Source of the DNA: UBA1672 sp046542355
Lineage (GTDB): Bacteria > Pseudomonadota > Alphaproteobacteria > Micavibrionales > Micavibrionaceae
DNA: 64,000 nucleotides
Assembly (NCBI GenBank): GCA_046542355.1
Contig: JBKHBN010000002.1
Location: 1-64,000 of the forward strand
Direction: 5' to 3'
Shown here: positions 43,489 through 51,951 of the stretch, in pieces
How positions within the stretch are numbered: position 1 is the first letter of the stretch
Layout of the letters: each line of letters starts with the position of its first letter
Position numbers and translations under genes: made by a program
The notes under the pieces: generated by a model
Databases searched by the model: none
What the model saw: the letters and a program-made list of their open reading frames with translations, nothing else
What the model was told of the DNA's origin: nothing

Positions 43489-43992
43489 TCACGCTTTCCC
43501 AAGGCCTCCGGCTTTCTTGTGATCGGCGCTGTGAGAATAAGCGGCGCGCGCGCCCAAAGAAGAACGTTGTCCCATCTCCTGTGCAGTAACCAGAACAGAT
43601 TGCGTCGTCGCCGCTGAGCGTTTTTTAATGTCCTGAATTAAACGGTTGTTCCTTTCGCTAATGCTCGCAAGATCTGCCTGCAGCGCATTTAAATCAGCAA
43701 TCAAAGCACGGTCTGCCATGCGAAAGGCTCCAAGGCGCCCCCGGAATTCTTCCGAAGCCTGCGTATAACGTCGGCTAAGAGGGTTCTTCTCCCTTTGGGC
43801 ATAGGCAAAGCGCTTGTGATCAAGACTAACAAGACTCTCATATTCTTCATGGGCAAGATGCAACAGATCCTGACTAATCGCTATGAGCACCCCGACCGCC
43901 TGATCTACATTGCGCGGCAAGATGTCCTGAACCGGAGCATCAGGAACGGTCTCATCGGAATTGGTATCTGCGTTTGTTTCAGAGGGATTCAT
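43489..43992 (-). CDS. FlgN-like helical protein, copy 2
   Basis: This 167-residue protein has an acidic N-terminal tail, then helices with VGVLIAISQDLLHLAHEEYESLVSLDHKRF and LIADLNALQADLASISERNNRLIQDI. This is the FlgN-type arrangement in which a long helix carrying a central xLxxLDxxxF is followed by a second coiled coil. It begins 7 bases after flgJ and precedes the similar gene at 42936-43439. The two are probably diverged duplicates or chaperones for different export substrates. Confidence 0.55.
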   Translation of the reverse strand: MNPSETNADTNSDETVPDAPVQDILPRNVDQAVGVLIAISQDLLHLAHEEYESLVSLDHKRFAYAQREKNPLSRRYTQASEEFRGRLGAFRMADRALIADLNALQADLASISERNNRLIQDIKKRSAATTQSVLVTAQEMGQRSSLGARAAYSHSADHKKAGGLGKA

Positions 43993-43999
43993 AAGGGTC

Positions 44000-44371
44000 T
44001 TATTCCTTCATTGTGTGTTGTGCCTGTATTTCTATCAACTTGTCCATGACATGGGATTGAATGCCGGTTGCATCCCGCGCAGCAATAGCCTTGCCGTATT
44101 CCTCAATCATCAAATCACGAAAGATTTCCTCACCTTTGCCACCGCCAAACATGGTATTAGTTTCTATCCCTGCAAACATCGGTTTGAGCATTTGCGCGAT
44201 AAAAACAGCCTCAAAGTCCTGCGCCGCTGCTTTTATATCCGTCCTGTTTTTGAGCGCACCTAGGTTCAGCGTATCCTGTGCCTTCTGATTTTTCTGCATC
44301 TGAAGCCCTGTCATCGTTACATCCGCAGAAACAGGGGAGGGCATAGAATTGGTTATTCCTGTTACAGCCAT
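44000..44371 (-). CDS. flgJ: Rod-binding protein FlgJ, N-terminal domain only
   Basis: This 123-residue protein corresponds to the rod-capping domain of FlgJ (AAQDFEAVFIAQMLKPMFAGI, GGGKGEEIFRDLMIEEYGKAIA). The peptidoglycan-hydrolase domain found in enteric FlgJ is absent, as usual in alphaproteobacteria, so a separate muramidase must open the cell wall. The ATG at 44371 overlaps the TGA stop of flgI by one base; a GTG one codon earlier is also in frame. Confidence 0.92.
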   Translation of the reverse strand: MAVTGITNSMPSPVSADVTMTGLQMQKNQKAQDTLNLGALKNRTDIKAAAQDFEAVFIAQMLKPMFAGIETNTMFGGGKGEEIFRDLMIEEYGKAIAARDATGIQSHVMDKLIEIQAQHTMKE

Positions 44372-45561
44372 CACATCACCTCGATTTCTGCTTGCAAAGC
44401 GCCAGCGGATTTAATGGCCTGAAGGATTGTAATAACATCACGCGGCTTTACACCAAGCTGGTTAAGACCGGTTACAAGCTCTTGCAAGGTCACGCCTGTC
44501 TCCAGCACGGCCAGCTTTACATCTTCCCCGACATTGGCCGAAACATCACTGCGCGGAACGGTAACAGTTTCGCCTTGATCGGCAAAGGGATTGGCCTGAG
44601 AAACCTGAGGCGTTTCATTGATCTTCAAAGTCAGATTGCCCTGCGCAATTGCAACGCTGCTCACCCGTACATCTGCCCCCATCACAATAACGCCGGAACG
44701 CTCCGAGATCACAACGCGCGCAGGCTGGTCAGGCTGCACAGGAAGCTGTTCTATATCGGTAATGAGATCAACAATTGTTCCGTCATAACCAGAAGGACGT
44801 CTAAGAACAACACTGGCAGAATTTTCCGCCTTGGCAAGGCGCGAATTGGTAAATCCGTTAATCGCCTGGGCAATCCGGCGTGATGTCGTAAAATCGGGAT
44901 TACGCAAGGCAATGCGAACCTGCTGCAGCTCCTCAAGCTGAAAATCAATCTCACGCTCGACAATACCGCCGCTGGGAATGCGTCCGGCTGTAGGAATATT
45001 TTGTGTCTCGGAAGCAGCCTCGCCTTCAACGGAATACCCGGCAATATTGACCCCGCCTTGCGCTACAGCATACACCTCGCCATCAGCAGCAATCAAAGGA
45101 GTCACCAATAATGTCCCGCCTTGCAAAGAGCTGGCATCGCCAAGAGCCGATACATTCACATCAATGCGAGAGCCTTGGTTGGTAAAAGGAGGAAGGGTTG
45201 CCGTGACCATAACCGCCGCTACATTCCCTGTATTTAAATTTTGTCCGCGAATGTTGACGCCCAGACGCTCGAGCATCGCAATCAGGCTTTGCTCTGTAAA
45301 AGGGGAGTTATTCAGGCCATCACCAGTGCCGTTAAGACCGACGATCAAGCCATAACCAACAAGCTGGTTTTCACGCACCCCCTCAATATCGACAATATCT
45401 TTAATGCGAGACGTCTTGGCAAAAGCTGGCTGGGAAATTGCAAAAATGTTCAAAGTAAGAAACAAAAAGAAGAGAAGGCAAAGTCCGGCTACGCCAAACG
45501 CTTTTCCAGCATTTTCCCTTGGTAACCGGACAACATCATATGAAAGATCGTATATATGCAT
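44371..45561 (-). CDS. flgI: Flagellar P-ring protein FlgI
   Basis: This 396-residue periplasmic ring protein has a leader with an unusually long n-region of about 24 residues before the hydrophobic core (LCLLFFLFLTLNIFAI) and a cut site after QPAFA. The mature start SRIKDIVDIEGVRENQLVGYGLIVGLNGTGDGL is the family hallmark. It is first in the operon flgI-flgJ-(two FlgN-like)-fliK and is divergent from fliX, as in Caulobacter. A consensus sigma-54 promoter lies about 120 bases upstream. The ATG at 45561 was preferred to a TTG three codons earlier. Confidence 0.94.
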   Translation of the reverse strand: MHIYDLSYDVVRLPRENAGKAFGVAGLCLLFFLFLTLNIFAISQPAFAKTSRIKDIVDIEGVRENQLVGYGLIVGLNGTGDGLNNSPFTEQSLIAMLERLGVNIRGQNLNTGNVAAVMVTATLPPFTNQGSRIDVNVSALGDASSLQGGTLLVTPLIAADGEVYAVAQGGVNIAGYSVEGEAASETQNIPTAGRIPSGGIVEREIDFQLEELQQVRIALRNPDFTTSRRIAQAINGFTNSRLAKAENSASVVLRRPSGYDGTIVDLITDIEQLPVQPDQPARVVISERSGVIVMGADVRVSSVAIAQGNLTLKINETPQVSQANPFADQGETVTVPRSDVSANVGEDVKLAVLETGVTLQELVTGLNQLGVKPRDVITILQAIKSAGALQAEIEVM

Positions 45562-45677
45562 GTTTGCCAAACTCTCTTTTTAAACGCAAGAAGTGTGATG
45601 TTTTGTGTGTGTGATCAACTTCTATTTCTACTTTTACTTTTGTGTGGCTTTCTTCAGGAAAGCTTGTATCTCTACAT

Positions 45678-45696
45678 TTGCGAAATACGTGCCAAC
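45678..45696 (-). promoter_or_regulatory. Sigma-54 promoter of the flgI operon
   Basis: On the minus strand TTGGCACG, four bases, TCGCAAA gives GG (45694-45693) and GC (45682-45681) with the exact ten-base separation. Transcription would start near 45669, leaving a leader of about 108 bases. FlbD, encoded at 31095-32510, is the expected activator. Confidence 0.8.
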
Positions 45697-45919
45697 CATA
45701 AAAAACATTATATTCCAAAACATTAGAAGGATAGGGGGGAAGTGAGAATATGACCGCTTAGGCAAATACGGTTCAAAACGATAAAAAAGAGCGCCGGGAA
45801 CTAGGCAATTCTTACCGCCTTGATTCATTTATCAGGCAGGTTATAATGGTACCCGTTAGGTCTTTTTTATTATTGCGTTATAATTATTTCAAAAAATCTG
45901 TCGCCTATATTGCAGATTT

Positions 45920-45935
45920 TTAACTAGACGCTTAA
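45920..45935. promoter_or_regulatory. CtrA-box-like TTAA-N8-TTAA upstream of fliX
   Basis: TTAA at 45920-45923 and 45932-45935 are separated by eight bases, one more than the CtrA consensus, about 50 bases before fliX. In Caulobacter fliX is a CtrA-controlled class II gene divergent from flgI, the same arrangement as here. The rest of this 422-base gap holds the flgI sigma-54 promoter and no gene. Confidence 0.35.
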
Positions 45936-45983
45936 TTTATTCCAAGCACTTGAATCGGGTGCTTTAGACGTGAGGGAAAAACC

Positions 45984-46427
45984 ATGAAAGTCGGTGAAAC
46001 AAAAGGCCCCGGCGCCACATCAAAAAGCAAAAGGGCGGGCTCAACATCTGCAGGCAGTGCCGCAAATTTCAGTCAATACGTTCAAGGCGGAGTGTCTGAT
46101 ACGGCAGGCGCTCAGACAACACAATCCATAGCCCAACTGGATTCGCTTTTGGCCGCGCAGGAAGTAGAAGACCCCACTGAGCGAAGCGCCCGCAAAAAAG
46201 CATTAACCCGCGCCGATACAATTCTTGATAAACTCGAGGAAGTTCGATTAAAGATGCTGGGCGGTGATCTGACAGTCGGCCATATGATTGATGTTGCCGA
46301 TGTGGTGGCTTCGCACCGTGGTAAAATAGATGATCCTTTACTTACGGCGGTTATGGACGAGATTGACCTGCGCGCCCAAGTCGAAGTTGCAAAAGTGCGC
46401 GTTGCACTCGATCAGATACAACAATAA
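45984..46427 (+). CDS. fliX: Flagellar assembly regulator FliX
   Basis: This 147-residue protein has a polar Ser/Gly-rich first 45 residues, then the conserved FliX core: SIAQLDSLLAAQEVEDPTERSARKKALTRA and LDKLEEVRLKMLGGDL, ending ELRAQVEVAK-like (DLRAQVEVAKVRVAL). In Caulobacter FliX binds FlbD and couples its activity to completion of the basal body. It is divergent from flgI and monocistronic. GAGGGA precedes the ATG. Confidence 0.92.
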   Translation: MKVGETKGPGATSKSKRAGSTSAGSAANFSQYVQGGVSDTAGAQTTQSIAQLDSLLAAQEVEDPTERSARKKALTRADTILDKLEEVRLKMLGGDLTVGHMIDVADVVASHRGKIDDPLLTAVMDEIDLRAQVEVAKVRVALDQIQQ

Positions 46428-46599
46428 TGCACATGATTGCTCTAACTTTAGGCAAGTAAGTATCTAATAAGATCCTTTTGCTTGTTTTTCTCGCAAAACA
46501 TCCTTATATTCTCAAAATTCTTTTTAAATTTACGGTACTTTGAAGTATCATAACCCATTGTGTGGCATTAGAAATGGACGAGACGAGGAATAAAGGAAC

Positions 46600-47037
46600 A
46601 TGGCAACACCAGAAAGCGTAACGCTTCCCCCTGATTACGACCCGGAGAAAGACACTGGCGATTTTATGAACCCGGTTATGCAGGAATATTTCCGCCGACA
46701 GCTCATCGCATGGCGTCAGGAGCTAATCAAGGAATCGGCTTCGACAATTCACGATACCCTTCAGGGAACGGAGCTTCAAAAGCCTGATATGGCAGATCGC
46801 GCATCGGCAGAAACAGATCATGCATTGGAGCTGCGCACACGCGACAGAGAGCGTAAGCTCATCTCCAAAATCAATGGAGCGCTTGCTAAAATTGATGAAG
46901 GTGAATACGGCTATTGCGAGGAAACAGGGGAGCCGATTGGTATTGCCCGCCTCAAAGCCCGCCCGATTGCAGCGTTAAGTATCGAAGCGCAGGAACGTCA
47001 TGAGCGCCTTGAAAAAACCAAGCGTGACGATAAGTAA
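46600..47037 (+). CDS. dksA: RNA polymerase-binding factor DksA, single-Cys zinc-finger type
   Basis: This 145-residue protein has the DksA coiled coil (about 30-100) and the zinc-finger region GEYGYCEETGEPIGIARL. It keeps only Cys106; the other three zinc-binding positions of E. coli DksA are Thr109, Ser and Ala/Gln. Cys-poor DksA variants are known in alphaproteobacteria and can work without zinc. With ppGpp, DksA tunes stringent transcription. It lies after fliX, 172 bases downstream, with AAAGGA at the ATG. A hairpin follows. Confidence 0.92.
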   Translation: MATPESVTLPPDYDPEKDTGDFMNPVMQEYFRRQLIAWRQELIKESASTIHDTLQGTELQKPDMADRASAETDHALELRTRDRERKLISKINGALAKIDEGEYGYCEETGEPIGIARLKARPIAALSIEAQERHERLEKTKRDDK

Positions 47038-47048
47038 ATTGATATTCC

Positions 47049-47075
47049 AGAGCGTTTTGACACCTGGCACGCTCT
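47049..47075. terminator. Hairpin between dksA and the convergent gene
   Basis: AGAGCGT (47049-47055) pairs perfectly with ACGCTCT (47069-47075), 12 bases past the dksA stop. No long T-run follows, so its role as a terminator is uncertain. The 14 bases AGAGCGTTTTGACA recur at 63480-63493. Confidence 0.4.
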
Positions 47076-47475
47076 AGGGACTCATCCCCGGAGCAGAAGG
47101 TGAATTGTCTGCTACTGTTGATCCTGCGTATTCTACGTCTGCCATATCTTGAAGAACACCAGCCTGTATTTTGAAACCACCGCGGTCTTGAACAGAATCC
47201 ATAGTGGGTTGATCTATGCCGTTCATCTCAAATTTTACTTTCATAAAACCAACTGCGACATCAAGCTGTTCACGCGCAACATCAAGTTCAGGGTAAGCAG
47301 AGGGAGCCAAAGGGTCTTGTCCCCCTATGTCAAAGTGGACAAAACATTGAGGAGCAATCTGCGCAAGACTCGCTTGCATGTCTCTGGCGGCTCCCATGGA
47401 TAATTTGGCGCTGGCAACCCCATCGTCATATTCGGGGTCTGATAGTCTAACAGTATAGTCGTCACATTCTGGCAT
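47074..47475 (-). CDS. Small protein of unknown function
   Basis: I do not recognise this 133-residue, acidic protein. It has no signal peptide and no membrane segment. Visible features are two cysteines (residues 4 and 44), a central APSAYPELDVAREQLDVAVGF helix and a Ser/Pro-rich tail. It lies alone between dksA (convergent) and flgH, with about 130 bases on its upstream side. It may be a real accessory gene; its codon use and composition look ordinary for the window. Confidence 0.45.
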   Translation of the reverse strand: MPECDDYTVRLSDPEYDDGVASAKLSMGAARDMQASLAQIAPQCFVHFDIGGQDPLAPSAYPELDVAREQLDVAVGFMKVKFEMNGIDQPTMDSVQDRGGFKIQAGVLQDMADVEYAGSTVADNSPSAPGMSP

Positions 47476-47580
47476 AACATAAAGTCCCTGTTTCTAACTG
47501 TAACTATATAATATTATACATAACAGAAGAGAAAAATGGAAATTAAATAGATACGCCGAACGTTGTGGCAAAATCCGGGC

Positions 47581-47611
47581 GATAAGTGTCAAACGCCCTG
47601 GACACTATCTA
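47581..47611. repeat. Terminal-motif hairpin at the flgH stop codon
   Basis: GATAAGTGTC (47581-47590) and GACACTATC (47601-47609) face each other across ten bases. On the minus strand the flgH stop TAG begins TAGATAGTGTC, eleven bases identical to the ends of the element at 40389-40662. The pair could act as the flgH 3' hairpin. Confidence 0.45.
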
Positions 47612-48391
47612 AAACGGGAAGATAATATCATAAAGCTGCTTGCCGTAGCGCGCCTGTTGCAAATTGGTCAACTGACCTTCGCCGCCATAAACAATGCGCG
47701 CTTCTGCAATCTGGTCATAGGAAATTGTGTTGCGCACAGAGATATCTTCCGGGCGTATAACCCCGTCTATTTGCAAGACACGTTTTTCAAAATTAACCAG
47801 AACCTCCTGCTTGCCGTGAATGACCATATTCCCGTTAGGCAAAAGCTGGGTAATCAGGGCAGCCAGACGCAATTGCACATCATCCTTGCGCTCAATACTG
47901 CCAGAGCCTGTATGCGAGGAGTCTGAATCAATATCTGCCAGATTGCTGTTATCCACCGCCTCTGGCAAAAATCTGTCAAAAGAAGCTTCAAGCCCCAACA
48001 GGCTGTTCACGCCGGCACTCTCACTGGAGCTGCGCGATTCCGATGTATCATTTTCCAGCGTTGCCTCATCGGAAATATCAATAGTTACCGTGATAATGTC
48101 GCCGATATTGCTTGCCCGCTGGTCTTTAAAGAACGTCACGCGCCCGCTTTGCCACAGGGAATTTCTTTCAGGCAAGGCCGCCGAGGGAGAGGGCATAGGC
48201 AGGCTTACAGGCTGATACCCCGGATCGGTCATCGGATTGGCGATTTTCCCCATAGCAGGAGGCTTGCCGATATTGGCAATTTTATCTGCTGTCGCGCATC
48301 CCGTTAAAGCCACTGATCCCAGTGCTAAAACAATATGAGAAAGCAGGGGACGCGGGATTAACCTGAACCGATCTTTTATCTGTGTACGCAT
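47609..48391 (-). CDS. flgH: Flagellar L-ring lipoprotein FlgH
   Basis: This 260-residue outer-membrane lipoprotein has a signal sequence ending in the lipobox LTGC (about residues 28-31). SLWQSGRVTFFKDQRASNIGDIITVTI, the typical ring-forming region, and a C-terminal YGKQLYDIIFPF are present. I use the ATG at 48391, with AGGAAGG nine bases upstream; an in-frame extension of 46 residues overlaps flgA and is not credible. It is last in flgF-flgG-flgA-flgH. Confidence 0.94.
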   Translation of the reverse strand: MRTQIKDRFRLIPRPLLSHIVLALGSVALTGCATADKIANIGKPPAMGKIANPMTDPGYQPVSLPMPSPSAALPERNSLWQSGRVTFFKDQRASNIGDIITVTIDISDEATLENDTSESRSSSESAGVNSLLGLEASFDRFLPEAVDNSNLADIDSDSSHTGSGSIERKDDVQLRLAALITQLLPNGNMVIHGKQEVLVNFEKRVLQIDGVIRPEDISVRNTISYDQIAEARIVYGGEGQLTNLQQARYGKQLYDIIFPF

Positions 48392-48437
48392 TTTAAAAGC
48401 CTTCCTAAAAAACAATACTCTTTTCCCCAACACCCGT

Positions 48438-49391
48438 TTAACGCGCCGCAACGCGCGCAAGTCCGCTATCAAGGATAACAGCTTGAAGTGTCTGGTTGCT
48501 GGCAGTATTAACCACGCGGATAGTATCACCCTTTGCCCCGTTTTCTAAAGCTTTGGCCTGCGTGGCAAGGCGCATGGTTCCGCTGCTAAGCGACAGGGTG
48601 ATCAACTGCCCGCGCTCGATGATTTTCGGTGCAATGATATCGGATTGACGCACAGGGCGTCCCGCCACCACAATGCGGCGCGCTGTCATACCAAGCAGGG
48701 AATAGGGATGAACAACAATATCTTTACTGAACTCATGCTCCCGAATAGAAACAATTTTGATATCATCTTTCTGAATAACGCGCCCGTTCTCGATATTATC
48801 AAGAAGCACGGGAACCTTGATAACAGGGTGTATCTGCCCGCTAATTTGTATCTGGCGAATAGGATTGGCTGCAGAAGGAGCCGCAAGCGTGGCGTTGAAG
48901 CTTTTATGCTGTGAATCCACATCAATGCGCGTCACCTCGACACGCGCCGGAGAATCAGCAGGCAGCACAATTTTCTGGTAATGCGCCGGGATAGAAAGCT
49001 CGTACGCTCCATAGACATTTTCATCACCAAGAGCCGAATTGATCGTTTGTTTTATTGTATCATAATCAATAACCGTGGCTTCGCGCCGTAATACAACGCG
49101 CGTCATGGAATTTGAGGGACGCCACGGCAGATCCAGCGCTGTAGCAATGCGCAACAGTGTACGCGCACTCAGGATCATTTCTTCTCCGGGCTGCGGAGCA
49201 TTACCCAAAACGCGATCTTCATCACGTGGCAGATCATAAAAGATATCCCCCAGTTTGATGGTATGATCTTTGATGATGCTATGCTCCTTAAGACCGATAG
49301 CATAAGAGGAAGAGGCAAAGCCGCATAAAGGCAGAAAAGCTGTGCCCAATATCATACAAAGCATTATAAAGAGTTTGTCTGTTTGTCTCAT
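48438..49391 (-). CDS. flgA: P-ring assembly chaperone FlgA
   Basis: This 317-residue periplasmic protein has a signal peptide (core LCMILGTAFLPLCGFASSSYA). The C-terminal SAF-type domain includes PVLLDNIENGRVIQKDDIKIV, MTARRIVVAGRPVRQSDI and the final ANGDTIRV-like NGAKGDTIRVVN. FlgA helps FlgI assemble the P ring. It lies 40 bases behind flgG and 46 before flgH. The N-terminal half is longer than in enteric FlgA, as in other alphaproteobacteria. Confidence 0.92.
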   Translation of the reverse strand: MRQTDKLFIMLCMILGTAFLPLCGFASSSYAIGLKEHSIIKDHTIKLGDIFYDLPRDEDRVLGNAPQPGEEMILSARTLLRIATALDLPWRPSNSMTRVVLRREATVIDYDTIKQTINSALGDENVYGAYELSIPAHYQKIVLPADSPARVEVTRIDVDSQHKSFNATLAAPSAANPIRQIQISGQIHPVIKVPVLLDNIENGRVIQKDDIKIVSIREHEFSKDIVVHPYSLLGMTARRIVVAGRPVRQSDIIAPKIIERGQLITLSLSSGTMRLATQAKALENGAKGDTIRVVNTASNQTLQAVILDSGLARVAAR

Positions 49392-49431
49392 AAGCCTTTT
49401 CTTTCTTCTGTGTTACGCATTATTCAGTGAA

Positions 49432-50217
49432 CTAGCGCAGTTGTGTAATGGTTTGCATCATCTCATCGCTCGTGGATATGACCTTTGAATTCATTTCGTA
49501 GGCGCGCTGCGCCGAGATAAGATTGGTCATTTCTGATACAACATTGACATTGGACTCCTCCAAAGCGCCTTGCTCGATCGTGCCATACTGGTTTTGACCA
49601 GGCGTTCCGGTCGTAGGGGATCCCGAAGCTGTTGTCTCAAGATAAAGATTATCGCCAATCGCCTCCAGCCCGACAGGATTTGCAAAGGACGCAAGCTCAA
49701 TCTGGCCAATAACCGCAGGAGCCGGTTCCCCGACATAAGTAACGCTGACTTCACCTTCCGAGTTGATATCCACATCCTCTGCATCCTCGGGAATTGTAAT
49801 GGCCGGAGACACAACATACCCGTCAATCGTGACAATCTGGCTGTTTTCATTAAGCTGAAACGAGCCATCGCGCGTATAGGCTGTTCCTCCACCGGGAAGA
49901 TCAATCTGGAAAAATCCCTGACCCTTGATAGCAAGATCCAGATTGTTATCGGTAACGGCGACTGTGCCTTGCGAATGCATTCTATAGACACCGGACGCTT
50001 TTGCGCCAAGTCCCACCTGTAAACCTGAAGGCAGCGTTGTGCCTGCATCTGAGGAGCTGGAGCCCGGACTGTTGATGTTTTGATACAGCAAATCCTGAAA
50101 TGCTGCGCGGCTTTGCTTAAAGCCGGTTGTGGACATATTGGCAATGTTATTTGAAATAACATCGACATTAAGCTGCTGGGCAAGCATGCCTGTCGCGCCG
50201 ATATCAAGTGATCTCAT
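49432..50217 (-). CDS. flgG: Distal rod protein FlgG
   Basis: This 261-residue axial protein has the N-terminal ANNIANMSTTGFK-type motif (SNNIANMSTTGFKQSRAAFQDL), a DLAIKGQGFFQI core and the C-terminal EQGALEESNVNVVSEMTNLISAQRAYEMNSKVI. These are the hallmark segments of FlgG. It sits 46 bases downstream of flgF, in the order flgF-flgG-flgA-flgH typical of alphaproteobacteria. Confidence 0.96.
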   Translation of the reverse strand: MRSLDIGATGMLAQQLNVDVISNNIANMSTTGFKQSRAAFQDLLYQNINSPGSSSSDAGTTLPSGLQVGLGAKASGVYRMHSQGTVAVTDNNLDLAIKGQGFFQIDLPGGGTAYTRDGSFQLNENSQIVTIDGYVVSPAITIPEDAEDVDINSEGEVSVTYVGEPAPAVIGQIELASFANPVGLEAIGDNLYLETTASGSPTTGTPGQNQYGTIEQGALEESNVNVVSEMTNLISAQRAYEMNSKVISTSDEMMQTITQLR

Positions 50218-50263
50218 AATGTTTTCTCCTTACTCACAACAAAAAATAACAATATGTATAAAC

Positions 50264-50983
50264 TTATGATCCCGTCAGTTTCTGGATCGCTTCGCGCATA
50301 CGCTCATGCTCAGATCTGAGCATGTTCTGCGTGGATTGGTAATTCCTCAGTATGTCAATCATGCGCGTCATCTCGACCACAGGCTTGACATTAGAGCCTT
50401 CAACAAATCCTTGTGCGACCGTACTGTTTTGCGGTTCGATCCCGACTTCGGTGCTGGTATAGGCGTTGTTTCCAGATGGCTTTAGCGTTTGTATATTGGC
50501 AAACTCAACAAGCCCAAGACGGGCAATCGGGCCGTTCTCATCAGAGATAATGCCGTTCTTGTCAATTTTAATTTCCACAGCATCGGCAGGCAGAATAATC
50601 GCACCCCCATCCCCCATAACAGGCATATCCGTTGCTGTAACAAGCGTACCATCACTGCGCATATGAAAAGAACCGTTGCGCGTATAACCAGTAGAGCCAT
50701 CAGGCATTTGCACAGAGATGAAACCATCACCGATCACAGCCACATCCAAAGGATTGCCTGTTTGTTGTAGAGCGCCGGAATCGCTCATCTGATACTGACC
50801 GTAATTCGAGACAAATGACAAAGGGTCATCGCCATAGCGCGGATCAGAGATATACTCTTCAAACACCGGATTTTGTCCACGGAAACCCGCAGTATTCATG
50901 TTGGCAATATTGTTGGCCACTATCTCAAGATTGGTCTTGAGAGCTATCTGCCGTGATAATCCTATATATATGCTGTTTTCCAT
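50264..50983 (-). CDS. flgF: Proximal rod protein FlgF
   Basis: This 239-residue rod protein has LEIVANNIANMNTAGFRGQN near the N-terminus, DVAVIGDGFISVQMPDG in the core and the C-terminal VEGSNVKPVVEMTRMIDILRNYQ. Its length and divergence from FlgG match FlgF. It is the first gene of flgF-flgG-flgA-flgH and is preceded by a consensus sigma-54 promoter about 90 bases upstream. Confidence 0.95.
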   Translation of the reverse strand: MENSIYIGLSRQIALKTNLEIVANNIANMNTAGFRGQNPVFEEYISDPRYGDDPLSFVSNYGQYQMSDSGALQQTGNPLDVAVIGDGFISVQMPDGSTGYTRNGSFHMRSDGTLVTATDMPVMGDGGAIILPADAVEIKIDKNGIISDENGPIARLGLVEFANIQTLKPSGNNAYTSTEVGIEPQNSTVAQGFVEGSNVKPVVEMTRMIDILRNYQSTQNMLRSEHERMREAIQKLTGS

Positions 50984-51342
50984 GACTAAAAAAAATCCCT
51001 TTAGCGCTCAATAGCAGTAACAGATCCGAATTCTCCGGACTGACAAAACCTGCTTTATGCAAGCAACAATGCAGAGAGCGTGCCAAAGACGCTGGGCTTT
51101 GTATTTCAGCCATTTATTCAATGGATACAAAAAACGCGCATAGGGAAAAAAATGCACTAAAGACACCCAAAATTAAGAGATAAGCATAAAAACCGGAAAA
51201 ATTTTCCCCTTATGAAATCAATAAATGCACGTCCTAAGTGTTAGACGATTTGTAAAGTTTGGTTTATACTGATCACCGTATTTTACCAACGCCAGCAATC
51301 ACCGTGCTGCATATGACTTCACTTTGAGGGATATTTAAGAAA
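50984..51342. other. Intergenic region between divergent flgF and fliL
   Basis: This 359-base gap carries the flgF sigma-54 promoter (51069-51086). It also holds a GGAAAA-A-TTTTCC palindrome (about 51195-51207) of unknown role and A/T-rich sequence before fliL. No clear promoter for fliL, no RNA gene and no credible reading frame were seen. Confidence 0.5.
51069..51086 (-). promoter_or_regulatory. Sigma-54 promoter of the flgF operon
   Basis: On the minus strand TTGGCACG, four bases, CTGCAT places GG (51084-51083) and GC (51072-51071) ten bases apart, a near-consensus -24/-12 site. Transcription would start near 51059, 76 bases before flgF. FlbD is the likely activator. Confidence 0.82.
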
Positions 51343-51951
51343 ATGGCTGAAGAAGAAGATGATGTAAATGCTGATGAAGAGGGCGTCGAACAGGCCGAAG
51401 AAGAAAAGAAAAGCGGCAAGCTCAAGCTGATTATGTTTATTATGATCCCCATAGTTTTGATCGGCGGTGGTGGAGCAGCGGCTTATTTTACCGGAATGCT
51501 GGACTCCCTCCTTGGTGTTGAAGCGCCAGCAGAAGAAGGGGAGCATGCACAAGGCGAAGAGGGTGAGCACGATACGGAGCACGACAAGAGCGACACACAC
51601 GCAAAAAAATCATCTGATTCTCATGGCGGCGGACATGGCGGTGGACAAGGGGCTTTTGTTGCTATTCCACCGATGCTGGTGAACCTGAATACAGATGACG
51701 GCACGCCTCGTTTCTTGCGCCTGACGGTACAGCTAGAGCTGGAAAATGGCTCGGATCGGGACGCAGTTGAGGCTGTTTTGCCGCGCGTAGTGGATCAATT
51801 CCAGACCTACCTGCGCGAACTCAGAGTAAAGGATCTACGCGGATCAGCAGGAATTTACCGTTTGCAGATTGAGCTGCTCTGGCGCGTGAATCAGGCTGTG
51901 GAGCCAATTGAAATCAAGGATGTTTTGTTTCAGGAAATACTGATACAGTAA
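51343..51951 (+). CDS. fliL: Flagellar stator-associated protein FliL
   Basis: This 202-residue protein has an acidic cytoplasmic tail, one membrane segment (about 27-48) and a periplasmic domain ending ELLWRVNQAVEPIEIKDVLFQEILIQ, the FliL signature. Between them is an acidic His-rich linker (residues about 60-100, roughly nine histidines plus GGGHGGG). FliL rings surround stators and raise torque. It is the first gene of a plus-strand series running through fliM to motB and beyond. Confidence 0.92.
   Translation: MAEEEDDVNADEEGVEQAEEEKKSGKLKLIMFIMIPIVLIGGGGAAAYFTGMLDSLLGVEAPAEEGEHAQGEEGEHDTEHDKSDTHAKKSSDSHGGGHGGGQGAFVAIPPMLVNLNTDDGTPRFLRLTVQLELENGSDRDAVEAVLPRVVDQFQTYLRELRVKDLRGSAGIYRLQIELLWRVNQAVEPIEIKDVLFQEILIQ

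Noticed and set aside
45634..45828. 64-codon minus-strand frame upstream of flgI
   Set aside because: It runs through the flgI sigma-54 promoter and shows no ribosome-binding site or family pattern.
49527..50207. 226-codon minus-strand frame inside flgG
   Set aside because: It is the +1 shadow of flgG; flgG has all FlgG motifs.
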